A stretch of DNA of 64,000 bases from Druceiella hillmani (GCA_039881145.1 JAYKKI010000009.1:8418501-8482500); one strand, 5' to 3'; shown: positions 12,796-25,815, numbered from the stretch's first letter. Program-made: numbers and translations. Notes: generated by a model from the sequence alone, not told the origin.

Positions 12796-13230
12796 TGGAC
12801 ACAGTAATGAAATATAAGTATATCATCACAATAATCCACTCAAAAATATTAATTTGGAAATTTTTAGGGGGTGCAAATTTAATACTTTAAATTTTCTAAA
12901 TTTCGTATATAATGCGGGTTGTTGTCCAAAAGGATATAAGAGTCTTAAAATATTTTTACCATATTTTTATAAATGAAATCTTTAGAAAATTAAGCAAAAA
13001 ATGTGGTGCTGCCCCTTATTTTCAAACCTGTTCCACACAAAAATTATAAAAAAATATGGGTTTTTTCAAATCCAGGGAAAAAATGCAAGAAAACTAGCAG
13101 TATGATTCTAGATGTCTTATTTTATAAAATATTCCCCTTTTCTTTACCCCTATGTAAAATATAGTAGGCAATGCACCCACAATTTTCCATTTTCAAAACC
13201 AATTTTCTCAGGAACCATGCGACGACGACT

Positions 13231-13289
13231 ATATATTATTGCTTATAAGGTCTCGACCATGTTCAGAGACCTTATAAGCAATAATATAT
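13231..13289. repeat. Perfect 24-bp inverted repeat, 11-nt loop
   Basis: Arms 13231-13254 and 13266-13289 are exact reverse complements ('atatattattgcttataag' plus 'gtctc'). The S2 region near 40.88 kb aligns on the left side but has no such hairpin. Confidence 0.95.
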
Positions 13290-13465
13290 CCGGCACATAT
13301 CCTATACCACGAACTTTTTTAAAATATTCGTATGACATTTGAAGAGGTAGTAAATAAAAGACTTAAATTATTTTTTTATTTTATATCTTATGTGGATAAT
13401 TTTATACATAGTGTGAATGAAAAAGCATGTTATGAAGAATACAAAATATTTTTTCCACTATTTTA

Positions 13466-13512
13466 AATTGAACATTTAAAAAGATATTCTAAACATTTAA
13501 AAAGATATTCTA
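13466..13512. repeat. 23-bp tandem duplication
   Basis: 'aacatttaaaaagatattct' is repeated twice head to tail with no change, so it is recent. Confidence 0.9.
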
Positions 13513-14394
13513 AGAAAATTATATAAATATGGGATACCACCCCTTCCATTCGAAATTACTTAGCCAAAGTCATGAAAAATCAGGGTTGGTAAAATCAGAC
13601 TAGATGATTACAGGAAACCTATGGCAATTATCCTAAATCTTATATTTTTTTAAAATATATATGCTCCGTGTCTCTACGCCTGTTAACGATTTAGTATTTT
13701 ATTTATTTCAATTTACGTTGTGAAAAATTAGTACATGTGAATATATTAATAGAAATATTATGTAGGTTTAAATATTTATAAGTGCGGAAGGGTGTGCGGA
13801 ACCCCTGTAGTGCAAGTTCTACATGTGTTTGACAGATTGTTTGTTCTTTATCGACCGTAAATTTCTGCACTTAAATTGACGTTTCCTCGTTTTTGACCAG
13901 CCAACCTTCTTTCTCCGTGTATATCACTATAAAACAGCCACGTAACGAGGTTATTAATATAATTTCATACCCCGTTTTCAATCGATTTTACTTTCCCTCT
14001 TTTAGTGAATTTTATAAACGCTTGCTGCAATAATTTCCAAAACCTCCCCTATCTACCTGCAAGTTATATGAAGATGTTCTTTTAAAGATTTATCAATTTC
14101 GTTATAATTTTCTTGAATGAATATCTCAAAATCATATATAGTGATATCGAATATCAAGTTCTAGCGAGTAAAATTAAAATTGTCACTCGATAACTCGATA
14201 CCAGCGTCAAAAGAGTAATGCGTTGAGGACACTTTTTTGACTGCAGATTTCAACTCCTAAATATACTCATCTGCCGACAGATAATTCGTTAAATCATATC
14301 GGATAATAACATGCAGCTCATCTTCAGGCAATTCAAACAGCTTCTGAAATTTGTACTTCAATATTTATCAGCAAAACAATCCGCTTTACACAAG

Positions 14395-14398
14395 TATA

Positions 14399-14454
<56 letters not shown>

Positions 14455-14456
14455 AG

Positions 14457-14486
<30 letters not shown>
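14395..14486. repeat. (TA)n microsatellite
   Basis: TA run with three short interruptions. Confidence 0.95.
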
Positions 14487-14487
<1 letters not shown>

Positions 14488-16354
14488 CACGAGTCGTTCT
14501 TACGTGGCATTTGTTTTATTACCATATAGCTGGGCATAAGTACAGCAATATGATAATATAGGTCTTTATTACATTTTCGAAACCTATGAATGTTAGTCTT
14601 TGTAGATATTTTTTAATTGAATATTTATTTATTCAACGTAAATTAGGGAAAATAAAAAAAAAACGATAAAATAAAATTTTGTCTTTTGTGAAGCAAATAA
14701 TTTATATACAACACAATTTTCCTCTTAATTTTCAAATATCCAATTGACATATTGGAAAATTAATATATGTAAAAGAACGAAAATATGTTTACTGTTTAAA
14801 AAAAATATAATCGTTGGAGTTTTTGGATAAATGGGATAGAACAAATAATTAATATCCTTAAATGAAAAATCTCATATTATACATGGCATGTACGTATTAT
14901 GAAGAGCTGCAAACATAACGCGTCCTCTTTATATCTTTTAGAAAAAAAAAATGAAAACATTTTGCAGGTGTAACTCATCCTTGGAAGCAGAAATTACAAT
15001 TGATATTTGTAATTGACCCGAAAGGGTGCAATATGATATCACGATTCTCGCTTTTGAATCGAATTTCGAATTTCGAATTCGAAATTTTGAATTTCCCATG
15101 AAAGACATACATGTCGAAAATTTATTTATTTTTCTCGTATTTACCTTCAAGAATTCTGTGTAAGATTGTCAAAAATTATATTGATGAACGAACAATTTCC
15201 TAAAGTAAAGTTGGGGAAATAAAACTCCTTTGAAGAATAAAACGGACCTGATCCTGTCTTTGTAATACTGGCCCTTCGCCACTTTTTAGGATTTCTTAAC
15301 GTTAAAAAGATAAATTAGTTATAGATATATAAAATATAAAAAATATGAGAGAAAAAACTTTCGGTGTTTTAAGATTAGCGGAAAACCATTATTTTAATAA
15401 TGAATATGAAATTTAATCTCGAGTACGCCTCGATTTTGACATTCAGTTTTTTAAACAAGTTTTACTAATTTTTTTTTCTTATTATTGACTATATTTAAAC
15501 CGAAAGTTGTACCTTCAATGCGCGAGTACGAATTAAACTTATTAGATTATATTCTATATAGCTGGGAAATTCTGGGCATGGGCTACATTTTCACTTGCGT
15601 GGATCAATTCGTTCGGTTGCCTGCGTGATAAACATTTGAAGTTTTCTTTTAATTCCAACTTTCAATTTTCTCTTGGTTTATTTTGTATGTTGGTTTGTAT
15701 TTGAATTAAAAATTAAATTTCAGATTTAAATAAAGTTTTCACTGATCTGCTCGTCCCAGTGTTAAAAACATATGAAATAGACTATTGACACATCTCGTTA
15801 CTTTATGAAAAAGTTGAAAAATTAGGAAATTAAGTATACAAATGTCTTTCTGCTAAATACCACCAAATAAATTACGTTTTCTCCTTAATACACAGCAAAT
15901 GAAACAACAACTTTTGTAACAAAATTCATTTTGAAATTGTTATATGAAACCCAGTCAAGAAAACCTGGAGTCATCCGATAACTCAAAAAATCCTTTATTT
16001 TCTCAAAGATGTTATTTCCAAATCACAATTTAAATTTTTAAATTAATTTGATAAACAACAAAACACAATTTAATTTGATAAAGAAACCTAATCACAATTT
16101 AAATTTTTTCTTCCATGTATAGATATATTGACGAACGATTTTTTGCCCGTAGATAAAAAAATGTTACATGATAATAAAAGGGGTAAATTATAAGTGAAAA
16201 ATTATGCATAGATAAATTAGCTCATTAATCACTTCCATGATGTAATTTACTTTCACATTTCCTTTGGTAGTCTTTAAAATATTCAACAAAATGTTTACTT
16301 GCAAAACCACGTCGTCCGTCTTTTTCGTTTGGGCTATTAATTTTTCTTTGTTTC

Positions 16355-16917
16355 TGTGAAAGTTTCCATTTACTTGCAACTTTTTGCTGATTTTGAGCAT
16401 ATTATTGATCTCATGTGAAAGTTTCCATTTACTTGCAACTGTGAAAGTTTTCTGTGAAAGTTTCCATTTACTTGCAACTTTTTGCTGATTTTGAGCATAT
16501 TATTGATCTCATGTGAAAGTTTCCATTTACTTGCAACTGTGAAAGTTTTCTGTGAAAGTTTCCATTTACTTGCAACTTTTTGCTGATTTTGAGCATATTA
16601 TTGATCTCATGTGAAAGTTTCCATTTACTTGCAACTGTGAAAGTTTTCTGTGAAAGTTTCCATTTACTTGCAACTTTTTGCTGATTTTGAGCATATTATT
16701 GATCTCATGTGAAAGTTTCCATTTACTTGCAACTGTGAAAGTTTTCTGTGAAAGTTTTTCTGTGAAAGTTTCCATTTACTTGCAACTTTTTGCTGATTTT
16801 GAGCATATTCTTGATCTCATGTGAAAGTTTCCATTTACTTGCAACTGTGAAAGTTTTCTGTGAAAGTTTCCATTTACTTGCAACTTTTTGCTGATTTTGA
16901 GCATATTATTGATCTTA
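16355..16917. repeat. 98-bp higher-order minisatellite
   Basis: Repeat starts fall at 16355, 16453, 16551, 16649, 16761 and 16859. The 98-bp unit is a 59-bp monomer ('tgtgaaagtttccatttac' to 'cattattgatctca' type) plus a 39-bp truncated monomer that ends in an extra 'tgtgaaagttttc'. One 14-bp insertion ('tgtgaaagtttttc') lies at 16747. Copies are nearly identical, so the array is young. The S2 block has a single diverged 59-bp monomer at about 43935-43995. Fused METF or LQVNGNF frames on the minus strand are artefacts of the repeat. Confidence 0.95.
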
Positions 16918-17904
16918 TTATATATAAATGGTAACAGTTAGTGTTTTATTTTTTTTTGTCGCTTAAGTAGCGAGTAACTAACAGCAATATACTGATATAA
17001 TGTGTCGCATGAAATGAGTTATGGTATTTGTTTAAGAGTTTGAATTTATAATTAAAGAAAAAGTGCTGTAATTTATATAAATATTAGAGTTGTACAGAGT
17101 GAGGGATTGAAGTTTTAATATATCAACCGCAAATCCACCGGCAAATATTATAAATGAGTAAACAACAGTGCATAGTTAATTTCAAAACATAGTTAGGAGA
17201 AGGGTTTTGAAACATGTAAACCCCCAGAAAAATTTCCACTGTTCAAAGTTCAGGTATTTTTCAGTATACTGCTAACTTTAATCATCAGAAGAGATGAGAA
17301 TTAATGTCTCAGTCCTACCCTTTTCTGATTAAAAAAATTGACTGTTGACCTAAAGAAGACCTGAAAAAATTAAAAAAAATAATTTAAATTAAAATGATAA
17401 CTAATTTTATGAAAACTCAAACCAAAAACCTTGTAAGAAAAGTTAGTGATTTAGCTTTCAAATGAAAAGAAAATAAATTGTTACTTAATTAGTACGTAAT
17501 TCATTACTTTTTGTTGTTCATATCAATACATTTATTTTCATACTAGATTAATTAATCATTTAATTTAAAACTACACCCAATATCAACAGTAGTTACTACG
17601 AAATACATGGCTGAAAACTGCTTCAGGTAAAATAAAAAAAATTAATTAAGTTACGTATGCAGAAAATAGACCATGCAGACATATTATTGCAAGATATGAA
17701 AATAATAATTGATATTCGTGCATTTGCTGCAAGATTACATACTCTTTCTTTGTGAAAAATAAGTCATGTACATTGAGTTATGAATAAGATAAAAATCTGG
17801 TCACCATCTTCCTGCAATTTTTTAAAAACCTTTTCTCGAAATGTATAAGTTTACGGTTATAAGCAATGAGGGCTTAAAATATGTATTAATTAAAAATGAT
17901 CTGA

Positions 17905-18170
17905 ATTTCCTTTATTTCCCAAGAAAACTTTCTTAATGCTTTATTCCGAATGTAACGGTAAAGAGAAAACTTTGTGGGGAAGTTTCGCTGCGTAATGAGT
18001 GAGCGTCGGCTGGACCGGAAATAACTTCGGAAAATTCGCCGTAAATTTTAAATTCACCAGGTTTTTCATCGGATGTGTTGGGCAACAAATAATTTCATCT
18101 TTGGCCATCGAATAACTTTTAAAGTGACTACTTTGCGGGCCGATCAAATCTTTGTCACTGTTGCGACTTC
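17905..18170 (-). other. Best-conserved stretch of block S (copy 1), decayed exon possible
   Basis: About 80 percent identical to 44795-45065, clearly higher than its surroundings, and richer in G+C. On the minus strand a 68-residue frame contains FPKLFPVQPTLT, which is also present in the 101-residue frame of copy 2. Outside that core the two translations diverge through indels and frame changes, so protein-level constraint is not shown. It may be an old exon, a transposon fragment or a conserved non-coding element. Confidence 0.35.
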
Positions 18171-18430
18171 TCCTTCACAAATTTATTTTATATAATAATG
18201 TTAACCACTTTCATATAAAGATTATATATAAGATATATGAATGCAAATAACAGTTAAAGCAGTTATGTATTAAGAGCATTTGGATTTCACTGAACACTAC
18301 ATCAGAAGGCGTATTTATATCTATCGTTGAAAGAAATGCAATTTTTTTTATAATCCATGTTGCTATGTCTTACTAAGTTGAAAATTGGTTGATAGCATTC
18401 AGGGTAGCCTAATGTAGTAAATAAGACACA

Positions 18431-18440
18431 AACACACATG

Positions 18441-18474
<34 letters not shown>

Positions 18475-18496
18475 CTTACACACACGTATATATATT
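18431..18496. repeat. (CA)/(TA)n microsatellite
   Basis: Mixed ACACA, TATG and TA units. It lies exactly at the left edge of duplication D1. Confidence 0.9.
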
Positions 18497-19355
18497 TTTT
18501 ATTCCTTCAATACTTACATAATGTAATCGTTGTTAAATTGAAATATACTATGTGTACATGACTGAGATTTCAAGATTTTGATCGTTTTTGCTAATATACT
18601 AACCAAAAGTTCATATAAGAAAGCTGCTTTGTACAAATAAACACCCTACGAATATCGACATTTATAATAAAAAAATTACATATTTTAGTGCATCTGCTAA
18701 TAATATTGCTACAAATTTATCCTTTCAAAATTGAAAATGTAGTTGATCTGTATATACGAACAGAAAATGGAGTTACTTCATTATTTATAATAGTGACACC
18801 GAAGAAATTGTCTCTACAAAGACACAGGATTTGATAAAATATGTCAAAATTTTGAGCCCTTTTTAAAACAATTATAAAAAACAACCATTTTCTTAATCTG
18901 AAGCTTCGTGCATTAGTCAAACAAAACTAGGCTAAAATAATTTGTTTTAACCATAGAGCGACAATAAAAATAATTTCATGTAGGCACTGGATTGGGAAGA
19001 AGAAAGAAATGCCTTACGTTCCATGTTTTCAAATATGCAGTCATGGAATGTAAAAAAAGGTTCTATGCAAGGATTGGTATATAAGAGAAATTTACATAGA
19101 TAGAAAAAACGTAATGCTTCCAGGAAAATATTAATATTTTTTCCCAAATCTATGGTATTATATTTTATTCTCGATGAAATATACGCCAATAAATTGTGAA
19201 AGATATCAGTCCGTCTTAAACTTCCACTACCGTTACAGCCGCTAGGACCAGGTAATGTGTCAGTGTGTTTAAACTTACTTCCGAAATTGACTACTCACTT
19301 ATCAAAGCATTTATATATCGAGTCCACTTTCCGTTTATACCTAAATTAGCATTAG
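18431..19355 (+). repeat. Local duplication D, copy 1
   Basis: About 90 percent identical to 20600-21562, offset near 2185 bp, starting at a (TA)n tract in both. The match ends at 'atacctaaattagc' in both copies. Its left 170 bp also matches 45450-45550, where block S2 stops. Confidence 0.85.
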
Positions 19356-20567
19356 GTATAGAAGATCTAATGTAGTTAATTTAAAATGAAAGATCCATTT
19401 CAAGAAACATATCTCAAATGTATTTTGAAAAGAAAATATTTCAGTACACAAAAACCAAAGAAGGATCATAGCAACGTATGTGTTAGATTTCAGATAAAAT
19501 GGTGTCACTTAGGGAATATGAGACATTTATTAAAAAAAAGATGACGCGCGTAGTGACAAGAAGAAAGCTATTAGAAACCTGAAGCCTAGCACTGAAAATA
19601 TCGGTTCATCTGTTGATGAACAATGTGTTATTTTAGCATCAAATTTACTTGCTGTGATCTGTACTATAAACATCAATAAAAGTGCCATAATTTACTATTT
19701 TTATAATTGACGAACTAGAGATATCCGTGTTGATTTTTGGCTTAAAGGGATTTCGTTGAGTCCCAATGAAATCACAAGCTGCATGATTTATTGCATAAAT
19801 GTAATTATCAAAATAAAAATAAAGTTTTGATGAGTGCTTTCCAACATTATTCAGAGTTGAATAAATCATACTGTGAAAGGGGCAAATTACGATAGAAGTG
19901 AACAGTGTTTGTTCTATTATTGATCATTAGATAAAACCTCATATTTATCTTATCAGATTACGTCACGAGGATGCGTCGAGCTCGATTCGAAGATGCGTAC
20001 AACTCGGGTACTTCCTTTAGGTTTACGAACACTTAATTAATAATATATAATAGATCATAAAAAGAAACGTTATCCCACAATGGATGATCATAGAGCATTT
20101 TGGTATAAGTCTATTGGTAATTGCTTTAAACTGCGTCATGAACAAAATTAAGAACTTATAACGCAAGGAATGCCTCATCCACAAGAGCATCCTTTGCCCG
20201 TATATTATATTCTAAACCGTCAGAAACAACATAGTACAAATTTAACGAACTTCAACAATCAAAACCATTCTTTGATCGTGACTGCCATTCGTTTTATGAC
20301 TGCTTACAACATAAGCCTGTTTATAACGTATTCACAATGTACTATGTTATAACGTATTCACTAATGGACTAATTGAAAAAGTACGATTTAGTTTATTAAT
20401 AGTAATGTATTTTTGAAAATTACAGAAATTTTTCACAAATACAAATTATGGATTAAATTATCGATAATGTATAATTTCTTTGTTCAAAGTCTTAGAGCTA
20501 TTTCTTTAGATTCAATAAATAACTTCATTTTAATGTAACAAAAATAGGAAGTACATATTTCACAAAT

Positions 20568-20570
<3 letters not shown>
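19356..20570. other. Spacer between the D copies, nothing recognised
   Basis: No credible gene. The stretch 20170-20360 is somewhat richer in C and contains a short direct repeat, 'ttataacgtattcac', at 20321-20360. I found no match elsewhere in the window. Confidence 0.45.
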
Positions 20571-20653
<83 letters not shown>

Positions 20654-20680
20654 CACGTACACAAACACACACATATATAT
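20571..20680. repeat. (TA)n microsatellite with CA tail
   Basis: About 85 bp of TA with one TGTG interruption, then ACACAAACACACAC. It is the left edge of duplication D2. Confidence 0.95.
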
Positions 20681-21562
20681 TTTTTATTCCTTCAATACTT
20701 ACATGATTTTAATCGTTGTTAAACTAAAATATATTATGTGTACGTTACTGAGATTTCAAGATTTTTATCGTTTTTGCTAACATACTAACCAAAAGTTCAT
20801 AAAACAAAAGTGCTTTGTATAAATAAACACCCTACGAATATCTACATTTATATTAAAATTACATATTTTAGTGCATCTGCTAATAATATTGCTACAAATT
20901 TATCTTTTCAAAATTGAATATATAGTTGATCCGTATATACGAACAGAAAATGGAGTTACTTCATTATTTATACTAGTGACACCGATGAAATTCTCTACAG
21001 AGGATTTGATAAACGAGGTCGAAATTTTGAGCGCCTCTCAAAATAATTCTAAAAACTACCATTTTCTTAATCCGAAGCTTCATGCTTCTTCATCCGAAGA
21101 TTCAGCCAAAAAAACATAGGCCAAAAGAATAAGATGGAAGACAAAATTTACCAAACTTCGTTTTAACCATACAGCGACAATAAAAATAATTTCATGTAGC
21201 CACTGGATTTGGAAGAAGAAAGAAATGCTTTACTTTCCATATTTTTAAATACGCAGTCATGGAATGTAAAAAAAAGGTTCTATAAAAGATTTTTATATAA
21301 GAGAAATTTATATAAGTAGAGAAAACGTGACGACTGAAATGCTTCCCGGAAAATATTAATATTTTTCCCAAATCAGATGCCTAAAATAATAATGTAATTT
21401 GGGCATATTTTGGGCATATGTTGTGGAGGATATCAGTCAACTTCCGCTAGGACATTATCAGCAAATGTGTCAGAGTGGTTAAACTTATTTCCGAAAGTGA
21501 CTAGCCACTTATCAAATCATATATAAATAGAGTAAACTTTTCGCATATACCTAAATTAGCGT
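20600..21562 (+). repeat. Local duplication D, copy 2
   Basis: Partner of 18431-19355. Small indels distinguish the copies, for example 'agaggatttgataaacg' here against 'acacaggatttgataaaa' in copy 1. Confidence 0.85.
20871..21119 (+). pseudogene. 82-codon open frame in D2, unknown, probably a remnant
   Basis: The frame reads VDPYIRTENGVTSLFI, then STEDLINEVEILSAS, and ends LHASSSEDSAKKT. The D1 copy encodes VDLYIRTENGVTSLFI and is then broken by a frameshift and stops. After the stop at 21117 the frame continues to read protein-like text shared with D1 (HTATIKIISC type). Its composition looks more protein-like than the surrounding chance frames, and it could be the tail of a decayed transposase or host exon. 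There is no usual start context, no recognised domain, and no splice evidence that I can defend. Confidence 0.25.
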
Positions 21563-21719
21563 GGACATTATCACTGGTTAAAAGTTCTATCAAAACAAAA
21601 AAATACTTATGCATACGGGAAGAAACTAATCTATACATAAAATAAAAAGTGAGGAAAATATTTTAAAAGTGATTGGAAAAATGGTAGAATTTTAATAAAA
21701 CCTAGGAAACTTGTTTTTA

Positions 21720-22165
21720 AAATTTCTCGCTGTCTGTCCGCGTATTTGTCTGTTTGCTAATTTGTTCTTGAATCACGCGAAATCTATTAGACCGATTTTG
21801 ATGAAATTTGGTAAATAAATAATTTCTAATTTTGAGTAACATACAGATTACGTTCAATAATACAGAGTTTTAATAAAATCCTGACTTGGTGAATATTACA
21901 TTAGTACTGTCAAAGCCATCTACCATAATTTTAGTAAATTTCATGCTCACAGATATATTACGACATAGTACTGCCAACGTCGTCTATTAACGTTTTTAAT
22001 AAAACTTGTACTGATATAGTTTTGAGAAAAAAAAAATAAAAAAACCAAAAAAATTACTAATAACCTTTCCTTTTTCGAATTCAACGCGAACGAAGTCGCG
22101 TGGTACGACACAGGTGGTCGATAATATAGCCCCGTCTCCTATTGAATTGAAATAAATGTCAACGG
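21720..22165 (+). repeat. Dispersed repeat with insect-type 3' tail
   Basis: Contains 'ctgtctgtccgcgtatttg', 'ccgattttgatgaaatttgg' and, after an A-rich stretch, 'cgcgaacgaagtcgcg'. These phrases are typical of abundant non-autonomous repeats or LINE tails in insects. The right half aligns with A1 at 1040-1180 and 1650-1720. No open frame. Confidence 0.6.
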
Positions 22166-24381
22166 TTATGTATTAAAAGAAATGTCGACCTATATTTGAC
22201 TCTTTTTTTGGGCTGCGTCGAACTGGCATCGCGGCGGTACTCTCAGGCTTTAAGTACACAATCAGGTTTGGGGCCAAGAATTTCAGGAAATACCAAAAGA
22301 TTTTTTTAGTAAAACACTCAAGCCATTTAAGGATTACTCTTTCTGACAGTGATATAAAATTTTGTGCAAATTGTTATTTACGAATTTTAAAAAATGCAGT
22401 ACATGTTTTTAGAGCTTAGTTAGCATGGGTATGTTTTAAAATTTTGCATTTAATTTTTATTTAAAAAAATATATATTATTTTAATATAAAATTGTTAGGT
22501 ATGTAATGAGTTCTCCTTCGAAATAGGATTTTAAATATTGTAACAACACGTCGGAAATTTAAAAGACCATGAAATTTCTAAAAATCTTATTCGGGCCAAT
22601 CTCAGCTAAATCTGGTTAAAGGTGTTGTAAAACTGTAAATCCGGTTACTTAAAGAATTATTCGTTTCGAAACGAACTATTGATACGAGGAGCTTCTAGAC
22701 TATAGCACCGATCAATGAAAAGCTTGATAAAAGTTATCTATTCAAGGTATAAGATGTCGCTTGGGTAACTTTTTAAAAATATTTGAGCTGCTATTTGAAT
22801 GTTGCTACTTTATTACAATACGTGTGAGTATAGTGCTCAAAAGAAGGAAACAAAAAGTCACCGCATCACTGCATCAAAATGATTGAAACCCCCAACCGAC
22901 TGAAAATGTTAAATCCTATTTAATAATAAAGCGAGAAAAATTGTAAATTTGTCTCTTTTGTAATCAAATGTGTTTATCATATCTGATTTCAATACATAAA
23001 TTCCTTTCTAATGAGGTTGACAAAAAATTAAAGAAAGATTTTTGGGCTTCTTTCCAGTTGAATGAACCAAAAATATCTGAACTAACAATTAGGGAACTTA
23101 AAGGTTTGTGTTTTAATTTTGCGGCATACTAAAGGGCAGACCATAGATCAAATATGAAATGCCGTAAAGTAGAAATAGGCTGAAGTACAATTTAGAAACA
23201 AATATTTATTTCGCAAGCGTAGAATACGTTCCGTGCAGCAATCTTTCAATTTTGTGGTTAATCTATGTTTCGTGAAATAGACACTCTTTCCACAATATGG
23301 CAGACGCATTCTTAAAAACCGCTAATTTCTCCTATATATAGTCCAAAAATATATTTATTCTTTTCAGTATATACTTTTTCAGGGGATTTTTAAAACGTAT
23401 CAAAGAAGTAACTTTGAAAGCTAGGTGGGAGGGTAGGGTCTAAGCTATAAGGAAGTAGGCCTTTAAGGTTTCATGGAGGAGATGTATACGAAACATTATT
23501 AAACATTTATGAAAATCTAGAAATTGTTAAATTAATAAAAAATGTGACTAATAAGTAAACTGTATTAAATAATTTAAGTATTAATTAAGTATTATATAAG
23601 TGTTCAATAGTTATTTGGTATAAAATATTAAATCGTTTTAACCCATAAGTAAACCAATGCAAGCAAAATATTACGATCTAATCTCTACACATAATCTTTT
23701 ACAAATCTGCAAAAAAAACTCTTAAAAGATTTTTGATTAGAAAAGTCCCAATGAAATAGCAAGGGAATTAGGACAAAATTGACATTGATATTAAGGATAA
23801 CTTTGAATAAATAATATCATGATACAGAGTAAGACTAAAGAAACAACGAGATAAACTAATCGAAGGCCCAAGAAAAAATATGACACATTTATTTTCTTTT
23901 ACGGTTACCAGTATTTCATAGAAAAAAAAAATTTCTTAGCTTATTGCACTACATGTTACTTTTAAAAAACTTAATCATTAGTAATTTATTTCCAATCTTA
24001 AATAATTTAAATGATACGAAGCTATGCTTAAAATGCTATTAAAACATTGCTAGGATTTGAAAATAATTTTAAATTATGGCAATTATTTTACCGAAGTGGA
24101 GTAGACATGAATAGGATATAAACACAGAAAATTTCTGTAATATACGAGTTCTTGAACAAAAAGAAAATCTAAGTAATGTACTAAAATTAATAATGATGTT
24201 AAATTCTGCACAAAAATTTTGAGAATATTGGTGACCCAGTATGAGTAAGAGTAAAAACTGCAGTATGTGTAAAAACTTTTTTAAAAACCATCACCAAACA
24301 AACGTGTCTTTGATTGCTGATCAAATAAAGTTTAAATATATATATATATATATATACATATTTGTAATAGAAAAAAAAATA

Positions 24382-24418
<37 letters not shown>

Positions 24419-24850
24419 TAGTAATAGAATCAAAGATACAACTAGTCAGCAATTTATATTTGTAACTGGGTAGAATTTTAAATATTTTGTTCTACTTAAC
24501 TAATAATTTCATGTTACATATTTATTTTCAGATATAATTTTTTATTATAATTTAAAACCATCGGATTGCTATTTTTAATAAAATATGCATACATTTAAAT
24601 ATTATAGTTATTTCATCAGGCGCCTTCTCTTAATAAATTATCAATTTTTCGGCTTCAAAAATGCTCATTGATGCTTCATAAACATGCAATTATAAGTAAA
24701 ATATTAATAAATACCTCATCTAAGGTGAACTTTTTGAAACCTATTTAAACTTCCGGAAAGACTTTGTCTGAATAAATTTGCTTCTATTAGTACTATTAAC
24801 CATTTCATTCAGTATATTTTATAAAATCAAGACCTATTCTACAAAACTTT
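21880..24850 (+). repeat. Segmental duplication block A, copy 2 (A2)
   Basis: Direct partner of A1 and A3 (see A1 for anchors). With A3 it shares 24590-24770 against 46850-47030, including 'aggcgccttctctt' and 'aaatacctcat', followed by '(a/c)(a/g)tgaactttttgaaac'. It lacks the palindromic element of A1 and the long right arm of the 3.74-kb hairpin. Confidence 0.75.
24335..24416. repeat. Two (TA)n tracts split by 20 bp
   Basis: Tracts at 24335-24360 and 24379-24416, separated by a 'ttgtaatagaaaaaaaaa' spacer. 'tagtaatagaa' recurs right after the second tract, so this is a small tandem duplication. Confidence 0.9.
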
Positions 24851-24875
24851 ATTAAATAAGTCCGTTGAGGATTGG

Positions 24876-24877
<2 letters not shown>

Positions 24878-24962
<85 letters not shown>
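24878..24962. repeat. (TA)n microsatellite
   Basis: TA run with one ACATATATGTACA interruption, at the boundary between blocks A2 and B2. Confidence 0.95.
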
Positions 24963-24966
<4 letters not shown>

Positions 24967-25689
24967 AAGTGGAAAATATTTTATTAAATAATAACAGTAT
25001 TTACAATAGAGACCTTTTTTGCGATAAGTGGTTCAAAAGTGGGACGTAGGTTATTTTTGAAGGGTTTTGTTTAAAAAAATTAAATTCTTTTAAATACATT
25101 TAATTAACAATAAAGTTGTCCCGCAATCGAGCGTATCAAATGTTTCCCCTACTTATTCTTATTCGCACAGGAAGAGTTCCGTATACAATTACCGTCATAT
25201 AAACATTTAAGTTTGCGCAACGGATTCTTAACCCTTTTTAACGAACTATTTAAAAATATTAATATTATTTCTCACTCTTAATTACATAAATATATGTTTC
25301 ATCTTTCATAGATTTGAAAAATATACATTTTAAAATACAATGTTTTTACAAATGATTTAAGTCATTTGCGGTAGTTGCATTTTATTTAAGGGCCCTTGAT
25401 TTTTTAATAGACCGAACCATGCCATAAGTATTATAGACTATCATTCGTAAACTAGTATAGTTTATTTGGTTATGATGATTTTCATTTAATTTCATTACAA
25501 GTATAAATATTGTGAACGAATTTCTGTGATTAAAAAATTGCAATTTAGCTGGTAGGGAATGGAGACAAGCAAATTAAGAAAACAATTAAGTTTAGAACAT
25601 AACTTTTTCGTAAACGGATCTCTGAATCGAAAAAGTGTTCAAAAAAGTGCGCGCAATATTTTAAAGTAAGATCTTTTATTGAACGATAT

Positions 25690-25815
25690 CCTAGAAAATG
25701 GGGCATGCGAATTCAATTGAGTATGCGAATAAAACGGATGTGACATGCAGACGAACAGACAGATTGATATTGCGGAACTATAAGGGTTTCTAGTTTTGCT
25801 CTGGAACCATAAAAT
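25690..25815 (+). repeat. Dispersed-repeat fragment with 'aactataagggtttctag' tail
   Basis: Reads 'ggggcatgcgaattcaatt', then 'gacgaacagacagattg' and 'gaactataagggtttctag', ending 'ctctggaaccataaaa'. This order (acagac, ataagggttc, ggaacc.taaa) is a familiar signature of insect repeat tails. It is shared with B3 at 48630-48745. Confidence 0.55.

Larger units (their letters stand above)
9420..18660 (+). repeat. Segmental duplication block S, copy 1 (S1)
   Basis: Collinear with S2 (36.5-45.55 kb) at an offset of roughly 27-28 kb. Anchors are 9465-9540 with 36775-36850, 9745 with 37065, 10435-10620 with 38645-38830, 10826-10925 with 39106-39205, 11330-11400 with 39380-39455, 12850-13010 with 40690-40830, 13530-13640 with 41070-41190, 14190-14380 with 41690-41870, 14486-14560 with 42957-43030, 15230-15300 with 43558-43630, 15360-15470 with 43690-43800, 16995-17120 with 44075-44180, 17905-18170 with 44795-45065, and 18570-18660 with 45450-45540. 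Identity by eye is about 70-85 percent in anchors. S1-only material includes the G+C-rich island at 12.3 kb and the 98-bp array at 16.4 kb. No gene. Confidence 0.8.

Noticed and set aside
16566..16775. 69-codon frame with repeated LQVNGNF
   Set aside because: A translation of the 98-bp repeat. The repeat length is not a multiple of three and the frame is lost between units.
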